Below, in pieces: positions 44,919 to 51,101 of a stretch of DNA of 51,101 nt. The first letter of the stretch is position 1. Each line of letters starts with the position of its first letter. Position numbers and translations under genes: made by a program. The stretch lies in NCBI GenBank assembly GCA_001632435.1, contig KV424105.1, positions 1 through 51,101 of the forward strand. Direction: 5' to 3'. The notes beneath the pieces are model-generated. The model was not told the DNA's origin and ran no database searches. It saw only the letters and a program-made list of their open reading frames with translations. This DNA is from Calocera cornea HHB12733 (Eukaryota; Basidiomycota; Dacrymycetes; Dacrymycetales; Dacrymycetaceae).

Positions 44919-47453
44919 ATGCCGTTCTCGCTAGGAGTCAGGGACATCCTCCTCCCCCTCCTGCTCGTCCTCCTCGGGCGGTTCGTCGGCGTGCGCCTCT
45001 GGGCCTGGTACAGCGCCTGGACGCTCGCGAGGTGCGTGCTGTACTCCTTTACCTATTGATGGCCTTCCAGCCTGCCTGCCCGCTTCGGCCCGTTCCCTTC
45101 GATCTTATTCCGCTGCTGCCACTTCCACTTCCACTTCCATTTCCCTCTCCTCTCCCCTCGCCATCGCCGGCCTATCCCTTCCTCTCCCATATTCCCCCAC
45201 CCACCCCGCAGAACGACCCCCGGCGGCGTCCACCTGAACGTGCAAGACCCCGAGTCGCAGATCGGCGCCCAGTTCCCGCACGTCCCCGCCCTCAGCGCAG
45301 GGGACTATCATGCCAAGTGGTTGCGTGCGTCCCAACTCCCCATCTCATTCCATTTGAGCTCCTTCCTGTCCTCTGTCTGTCTGTTTCAGGCCCCTGCTTG
45401 CCCGGGGCTGCATGCCGAGCTTCCTGCCCGCCTACCCGCTCTGGCCATCCCTCCCTCCCTTAAGCCCCCCCCGCCCTCCAATCGTTCCTTTCCACTTCCA
45501 CTTCCACGTCCACTTCCACCCCGCCCCTTCTAACCACTCGCTTACCCCGCCCCCGCAGCATACTCCAAAACCCGCACCTCGATCATCGTCTCCATCCCGC
45601 TCTGGCGGCCCGTGCCCATGTTCTGGATCGCGGACCCCCAGGCGCTCAAGCAGGTCGCGAATGATCGGCACACGTTTCCCAAGCGGGCTGAGACGGTGCG
45701 TTGGTCTGGTTCGCTTCTTTTCTTTTCTTTCGTGGCCCCTGGCCCTTGGGGCTTGGGGCTTCGGTCGAGGCTGCCTGGCATCAATGCATGGCGCGTTGCG
45801 TGCGCTTTCTGCTCTTGCTGTTCTGGGCTTGCGGTTTGGCTGTTGGCTTGTCGATGCTGCCCTGCGTTTGCGTTCTAAGCAGGACCGGGCTGACGCCAGG
45901 ACAGTATCAAGCGATCATGTTCTACGGGCCGAACGTCGTGTCGACCGAAGGGCAGGACTGGCGGCGACACCGGGACGCGGCCAAAGCGGCTTTCGGCGAG
46001 GTACGCTGCCTCTCCGCTTGCCTCCACCCGCTGCCCGCGCTGACAGCTGATGCGCGTGGCGGCAGTCGAACAACCAGCTCGTGTGGGCCGAGAGCATGCG
46101 CACGACCAGGGAGTGGTTCGAGGTGCTGGACGCGGGGGCGAAGGATGCGCGGGGCGCGGTGAGCGCAGAGGTGCACGAGGTGATGACGCGGGTACGTGCC
46201 CTGTGCCTCGCTCAGCCCGCAAGCCAGGTCGCTGACCCCGGCGCCAGCTCGCCCTCCTCATCGTCTCCGGGGCCGGTTTCGGGCGGCACGTGTCCTTCAC
46301 CGCCGACGCGAACCCCTCCCCTCCCCCCGGCTACCAGATGGCCTTCCGCCCCGCGCTCCTCACCGCAGTGCACAACATGTCGATCAAAGTGCTCGCCCCG
46401 CGCTGGGCGTACGCGCTCGGGATCCCCGTCCTGAAGCGGACGGACCTGGCGTACGCGGAGCTGAAACGGCATCTGGAGGAGATGATCAGGGGGATGAGGG
46501 CGCAGCTCCGGGGCGAGGGGGAGGGCGGGAAGGGAAAGGACTTGTTCAAGAGGCTTGTGGAGGCTAATGAGGGCGAGGCGGAGGGCGGGGCGAAGCTCAG
46601 CGATGACGAGCTCCTGTCCAACACCTACGTGAGCAGCTTGTTGTTTTTGCGCTGGCCGGGCTGACGTTGTGCAGACCTTCCTGCTCGCGGGACACGAGAC
46701 GACGGCGAACGCGCTCTCTTTCGCCTGTGCGCTCCTGGCCATGCATCCGCAAGTCCAGCGCAAACTGCAAGCGGAAGTCGACGCCATCTGGCCCTCGTCC
46801 CTCCCCTCCGACAGCCCAGAGTCGTACCGCGAGGACATGCCCCGGCTGCGCTACACCGAGGCTGTCTTCCGCGAGACGACGCGCCTGTTCCCTGCGGAGC
46901 CGAGGCTGAGCAAGATGGTCACGCAGGATACGAGGCTCAAGGCGCGGCGGTGGGGCGAGAAGGGCGAGGAGGACAAGTACGAGGTCGTCGTGCCGCAGGG
47001 GAGCACCGTCTGGCTGGACATCTGGGCGACGCATCTGAGCCGTGCGTTCTGCGCTCTGAGCGGGACACGATGCTGACTGAGTGAACAGCGGAATACTGGG
47101 GCCCGGACGTGAACGAGTTCAAGCCCGAGCGATTCTTCGACACGGACACGTACAAGTGGCCGCGTGATGCATGTGCGCAACCTCATTACAGTCATTCGAT
47201 TCGCATCTGACCGCTCCCAGACCTGCCATTCATGATCGGCCCCCGCTCGTGCATGGGCCAGCGCTTCGCGCAGCTCGAAGGCATCTGCGTCCTCGCGCAC
47301 ATCGCGCGGCAGTACGATATCCTGCTCCCTGCCGAGCTGGAACACGCGAGCGACGCGGAGAAGCGCAAGACGCTGCTCAGCTGGGACGTGAGGGTCGCCC
47401 TCACCGCGAGGGAGGTCAAGCTGAGGTTCGTCAAGCGGGCGAATGCTGCTTAG
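44919..47453 (+). CDS. cytochrome P450 monooxygenase
   Basis: A membrane-anchored, heme-thiolate monooxygenase of unknown substrate. Nine exons: 44919-45031, 45212-45324, 45559-45695, 45905-46000, 46066-46191, 46248-46628, 46675-47041, 47089-47172, 47221-47453; total 549 aa. The N-terminal anchor is ILLPLLLVLLGRFVGVRLW. The C-helix region has WRRHRDAAKAAF. The I-helix motif is AGHETT, the K-helix ExxR is ETTR, and PERF follows in exon 8. The heme loop is FMIGPRSCMGQRF, with the Cys ligand about 483. All phases close. I cannot name the CYP family. The damaged hydrolase is its divergent neighbour, and the V-ATPase gene converges 136 bp downstream. Confidence 0.94.
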
Positions 47454-47589
47454 GACGAGCATGTTCGGGCCGATCTAGGTCTGGGGTTGGATGTATCGGA
47501 GTAATCATATGTGTCTCTCTGGAATAATATCTTGCGTTCAACGTTATGTGTGCGATGCTCTCGATGGGTGATGATCAACCAACTCGGCA

Positions 47590-48438
47590 CTAGAAACCAT
47601 CAGCACGCGTCGTTGCAAGGACTGGGCTGCTTACCGCATTTCCAACATCTCCAGCAGTGGAGGCAGTCGTCAATATAAGCGCGACGATGAACCCATAGAT
47701 GGCGAGCACCTTCCCCGTGGGTCAGCTGCTGAACCCGGGGCACGTATACAACGCACCTCAGCGAAGATGAGAATTAATATCATGCCGACAAAGATCTTCG
47801 GCTGCTGCCCAAACCCCCGTGCGCCAGCATCACCGACGATACCGATGGCGAAGCCCGCTGCGAGCCCGCAGAGTCCGACCGAGAATCCCGCGCCGAGCTG
47901 GACGAAGCCGGTGTACAGGGGCATCTGGTAGCCCACTGCGGCCGACATACGCGTCAGCGGGCGCGTGCTGCGTGGAAGGTACGAACTCACGGCTGCTGGC
48001 TATGACGGCCGCTACGACGAATCCGTAGATCTGGGCGCTCGTCAGTCGTGTTCGCGGCGAGAGGGGGGGCACATACGCCGATGATACCAGCCATCACGAC
48101 GGGCACGGACGCTCGGATCATCAGATCCGGGCGTAGGACGCCCATGGACGCAATCCCCACTCCGGCTTTCGCTGTGCCGTAGCTGTATGCGGGGGGATTT
48201 AGTGAGCCAGGCGCGGAGAGAGCGGGAGGGATGCGGACCTAGCACCGAGCGCTAGATGGGGGTCAGAGACGGCGAACACGCGTAAACGAGCGTACGCACC
48301 ACATAGGCTGATCGCAGCCGTGCATCCCTTCAACCCAAGGCGTCAGCATAGACCGAAACTCAGCATGTTCAAGCGACCCACCACAGAGCCGAAGAAGGGC
48401 GCGTATACCGGGCAATACTCAGTCAAGCCAAAGGACAT
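47590..48438 (-). CDS. VMA3: V-type H+-ATPase proteolipid subunit c
   Basis: This subunit forms the proton-carrying ring of the vacuolar ATPase. Seven exons: 48438-48382, 48327-48300, 48251-48239, 48182-48077, 48030-47991, 47935-47757, 47709-47590; total 180 aa, slightly longer than the usual 160-165 because of a C-terminal tail. Four membrane spans are visible. Typical stretches are [57 protein letters not shown] and [10 protein letters not shown], whose Glu (about 141) is the proton-binding residue. Sequence is closer to yeast Vma3 than Vma11, but the c versus c-prime assignment is not certain. Exon 3 is only 13 nt. Confidence 0.92.
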
Positions 48439-49144
48439 AGTTGTTCAAGGATAGGTTCAGCAGAGGAGACGGACAAGGTAGGTAGCTGAGGTTCGCAGCA
48501 CTGCATTTTCGTTGCGCAACTCAAAGAGACAGGTCGTCACATGTCGCCAGCATTGTCGCAGCAGCTCAGCGCAGCAGAAGCGGCCAAGAGATCCAGGGTG
48601 CTGGCATGGGCGCGTCCATGAAGCGAACCTTGTTGATGGGACCCTGATGGGGGGAGGACTGCGGGGTACGAGCGAAGCAGAGACAGGAGTCATCAGCCGA
48701 GTAACTTGGGAAGGAGTCATCAACAAGTAGGGGACAATGACGCGTGGGAAGAGCTTAGTTGTAGCGGCAGCGAGCCGGAGGCGACCGGCAAAGCGCTCTG
48801 GCGTGCGCCTCGGTCCACCGCGGGGCCGATGATACGCCGTGCGCCCTCTATCTTCTCCGCTTGTTCGGCTCCGAACCCTAGAAGCTCAACTGATTCTGAC
48901 GGCCGGCGGCTTTTTCAGGCACACGCATCGCCTTGTATCAGGGCACCTCATTGAAACGCGTCACATTAAATATACCTATTCCATTCCAGTCCAAACTCAA
49001 TTGTTGTCGATCATTCAGGTGCCATTGTACATCAGCTAACGCATATCAAAAGAAAGATGCCGCGATTGCATGCAAGCCGAGCGGACTCATGTTGCGTGTC
49101 CTCGCGGCGATCGCCTTTTCCGAGTTGAATCGGCATGGAGGCGG
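48439..49144. other. 0.7 kb gap, no gene recognised
   Basis: The left part is the upstream region of the V-ATPase gene; the right part is the 3' flank of the UbiA remnant. Short open frames on both strands lack domain-like features. No repeat was seen. Confidence 0.5.
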
Positions 49145-49600
49145 TTACCAAGAAAGGATGCCGAAGCGGGCGTTTGCCGGTAAGAGGTGAGCGGAGAAAA
49201 GCCAGATCTGGGGTATTGTAAGGCGGGGGCTGCAGATGAAATGAACGATGCTCACATTGTAGTAGAGATAAGTCCTCCGATCGCCCGACGTGCTCCGGTT
49301 GGCGTAAATCCGCGCGGCAACAACCCCACCCAGAATGTACATCACTGTGGAGATCACGGGTCCGAGCTGCCAGGCGTTGTTCAGGATCGCAGTCCAGCCA
49401 ATCATGATAAGGGGCGTGATGATGCGGGAAGCCTGGGGGAAGACGATAGGGATGGTCCTGCGGCCAAGGATGAAGTCGCCGTCGACGTCGGGGAAGTCCT
49501 GGACGTGGATGGTCGTGAGGACGATCATGGATGACAATACGACCGAGAGCTGGGCCGTCTTGTCCAAGTCCGAAGTATACCCTGGGAGATACCATATCAG
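49145..49600 (-). pseudogene. UbiA-type prenyltransferase, 3' part only, cut by an LTR element
   Basis: UbiA proteins are membrane enzymes that transfer or cyclise prenyl diphosphates. Only the C-terminal half is present: an exon piece 49600-49256 and a last exon 49207-49145. The second Asp-rich motif is seen in TTIHVQDFPDVDGDFILGRR, followed by TIPIVFPQASRI, hydrophobic spans and HLLPANARFGILSW before the stop. The frame is open right up to 49600, where the LTR of a retrotransposon begins. The 5' half, with the first Asp-rich motif, must be beyond the right end if it survives. I infer that the insertion inactivated the gene. Confidence 0.75.
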
Positions 49601-49837
49601 TGTCAGGAGTGGGCAGGGGCGAGGTTCCGGCAGGGATCGGTCGTATCGAGCCGGGGGCGGGGACAGGGACTAGGCAGAGGGGAGACTGGGTAGATTGAGC
49701 TAGGCTAGGTACAGGGGAAGACGATGATGAGTTGACACGACAAGGAGACCTTGCTTGCAGCGGGTCTGTACTTATACTAGTGGGGCGGCTATGAGGTTCC
49801 GAAGCCCAAGGCGGTGCATCGGAACCTGTCCCTGACA
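49601..49837 (-). repeat. long terminal repeat (3' LTR) of a Ty3/Gypsy element
   Basis: A 237 bp segment bounded by the inverted ends TGTCAGG and CCTGACA. On the minus strand it follows a purine-rich tract (AAGAAGGGGATAC, 49850-49838) expected for second-strand priming, and it carries a TATAAG box near 49780. The adjacent ATCAG (49596-49600) is the likely half of a 5-bp target-site duplication; its partner is outside the window. Confidence 0.8.
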
Positions 49838-49877
49838 GTATCCCCTTCTTAGGGTCGAGCACCTGCGAGACTGCCGG

Positions 49878-51101
49878 CTACTGGTCAGGTCTCGGACGTG
49901 GTTGAGCTGTGCGTCCAGAGCGGAGAGTAGTCTGTTGCGGCGGAATATAAGAATGCCGGTGATCCAATGCAAGGGGCAGAGGTTCCGAAGGTTCCAACGG
50001 TGGAAGGTTCAAAGGAGTGTGTGTTGCAACTGGGGAAGACACCGGAGAGTCGGGTGGGGTTGTGAATGGTGAGAGCAGAAGATCCTGAGGGGGTGAATTG
50101 GGCCGGTTCAGAGGTTCCGAACTGGAGAAATCCAATGGTTGAGGTTCCGAAGGGTAGACTGCAAGTCGAGCAGGCCGGGGGCGCCTAGGGTGACGGCGGT
50201 GGAACCTCTCAATGAGCTCATTGGCTTCTGTTGAGATGTCGGTGAGCGGAACCCAAGTTCTTTCATCAATGGGTTTGTCCTTGAAGTTGACAAAATACTC
50301 AAAGCGCTGTCCAATCTTGCGGACATCCAGGATATCATCGATTTCATACCACTCGGAACCTCCAGGATCGATGTAGACAGGTTCTGGGGCTGGTGGGAAG
50401 CGACCTTCGATGTTATCCGGGCTGGTGTAAGGTTCCAAGAGGCTGACATGGAACACTGGGTGGAGACGCCACATATGACTGGGGAGATCAAGCAGGAAGG
50501 CACGGGAACCAACAGGACGGACTATCTTGAATGGTCCAAGCTTCCGATAGTCAAGCTTGTCGGAGGGACGGGTGGTCTTGAGGTTCCGACGGTTCAACCA
50601 GACAAGTTGACCAGGTAGGAACTCCGGAGCGGGCTGAGCATGGCGGTTGTAGAAGCGGGCATGGTCCTCCTGAGCATGTTGGAGCTCTGCTTTCAGCTCA
50701 CTGTGGATGTTGGAAAGACTGGTGGCAAGGTCTTCCGCGGCCGGAACCTTGGGTTGGTCTGCAACCTTGGGTGCATAGGCCGGGTGGAAACCATAGTTGG
50801 CGAAGAATGGGGAAACCTGGGAGGAGGATGATGTGTGATTGTTGTAGGAGAACTCCGCCAGGGAGAGGTAGTCACACCAATCATCTTGTTGGTAGGAACA
50901 GTAGGAGCGGAGATACTGCTCCAGTTCCTGGTTGACGCGCTCCGTCTGACCATCTGTTTGTGGATGGTAAGCGGTTGAGGGGCGGGGTTGGACATCTACA
51001 AGCTCCAGGAGGCGCTTCCAGAAGAGGGAAACAAACAAGGAACCTCGGTCAGAGATGATAGAGACCGGAAATCCATGTAGCTTGAAGATATGTTGAAGGA
51101 A
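49878..51101 (-). CDS. Gypsy pol polyprotein, integrase C-terminus plus chromodomain (partial)
   Basis: The frame is open from the right edge to a stop at 49878 (about 408 codons, 5' end missing). It encodes the end of the integrase core (TAYHPQTDGQTERVNQELEQ, containing the catalytic-region Glu helix, then LAEFSYNNHTSSSSQVSPF), the GPFKI(V) C-terminal barrel with HPVFHVSLLEPY, and a chromodomain-like segment (WYEIDDILDVRKIG and TWVPLTDIS). A Pro/Ser/Leu-rich tail of about 120 residues follows. The chromodomain would direct insertion to marked chromatin. No frame damage is visible in this part. Confidence 0.92.
   Translation of the reverse strand, partial: FLQHIFKLHGFPVSIISDRGSLFVSLFWKRLLELVDVQPRPSTAYHPQTDGQTERVNQELEQYLRSYCSYQQDDWCDYLSLAEFSYNNHTSSSSQVSPFFANYGFHPAYAPKVADQPKVPAAEDLATSLSNIHSELKAELQHAQEDHARFYNRHAQPAPEFLPGQLVWLNRRNLKTTRPSDKLDYRKLGPFKIVRPVGSRAFLLDLPSHMWRLHPVFHVSLLEPYTSPDNIEGRFPPAPEPVYIDPGGSEWYEIDDILDVRKIGQRFEYFVNFKDKPIDERTWVPLTDISTEANELIERFHRRHPRRPRPARLAVYPSEPQPLDFSSSEPLNRPNSPPQDLLLSPFTTPPDSPVSSPVATHTPLNLPPLEPSEPLPLALDHRHSYIPPQQTTLRSGRTAQPRPRPDQ

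Larger units (their letters stand above)
49601..51101 (-). mobile_element. Ty3/Gypsy chromodomain retrotransposon, 3' end, runs off the window
   Basis: The minus-strand element comprises the 3' LTR, a polypurine tract and the end of the polyprotein. The left boundary is defined by the LTR end at 49601, inside a UbiA gene. Reverse transcriptase, the rest of gag-pol and the 5' LTR would be to the right. The long intact frame suggests a young copy. Confidence 0.9.

Overview
The window is nuclear DNA of a filamentous basidiomycete, most likely an Agaricomycete. Nearly every gene is broken by many short introns of about 45-60 bp with GT..AG ends and CTNAC-like branch sites. GC content is high, and two genes carry the DUF6533 domain that is greatly expanded in Agaricomycetes. 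There is also a HAD-terpene cyclase fusion of the kind known from these fungi, and a chromodomain Ty3/Gypsy retroelement. All gene models below were built by hand from reading frame, splice sites and phase; no alignment or search was run.

Layout: fumarase (minus, 1.0-3.1 kb); a periodic repeat array (3.5-4.1 kb); PEX11 (plus, 4.5-5.5 kb); a long GC-rich gap; DUF6533 membrane gene A (plus, 8.1-10.4 kb); a second repeat array with an inverted part (11.4-12.1 kb); DUF6533 gene B (plus, 13.3-15.0 kb); a HAD-terpene cyclase (minus, 15.3-17.2 kb); a gap; a Ser/Thr-rich single-pass membrane protein made of many mini-exons (minus, 20.1-21.9 kb); ORC4 (minus, 22.5-25.7 kb); a third repeat array (25.8-26.7 kb); an MFS transporter (plus, 27.8-30.0 kb); a JMJD7-type oxygenase (minus) divergent from an acetamidase/formamidase (plus) (30.2-33.2 kb); a PhyH-type oxygenase (minus, 34.5-35.9 kb); pyruvate dehydrogenase E2 (minus) divergent from exosome subunit CSL4 (plus) (36.9-41.7 kb) across a promoter with a 39-G run; a damaged alpha/beta hydrolase (minus) divergent from a P450 (plus) (42.9-47.5 kb); a V-ATPase proteolipid (minus, 47.6-48.4 kb); and the 3' part of a UbiA-type prenyltransferase gene cut by an LTR retrotransposon that runs off the right end.

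Function: most genes are housekeeping (TCA cycle, pyruvate dehydrogenase, peroxisome division, DNA replication, RNA exosome, vacuolar acidification). Genes that could belong to specialised metabolism (terpene cyclase, MFS pump, PhyH oxygenase, hydrolase, P450, UbiA remnant) are scattered between them rather than packed into one cluster.

The features that known families do not explain are: three dispersed arrays with an 18-20 bp period, built of a conserved GCGGAAGCAAA core and a variable spacer; three 7-bp tandem duplications inside the hydrolase gene that scramble about 50 codons yet restore the frame; a run of nine consecutive frame-neutral mini-exons encoding a Ser/Thr stalk; and a predicted 2-nt micro-exon in one of the two DUF6533 paralogs.
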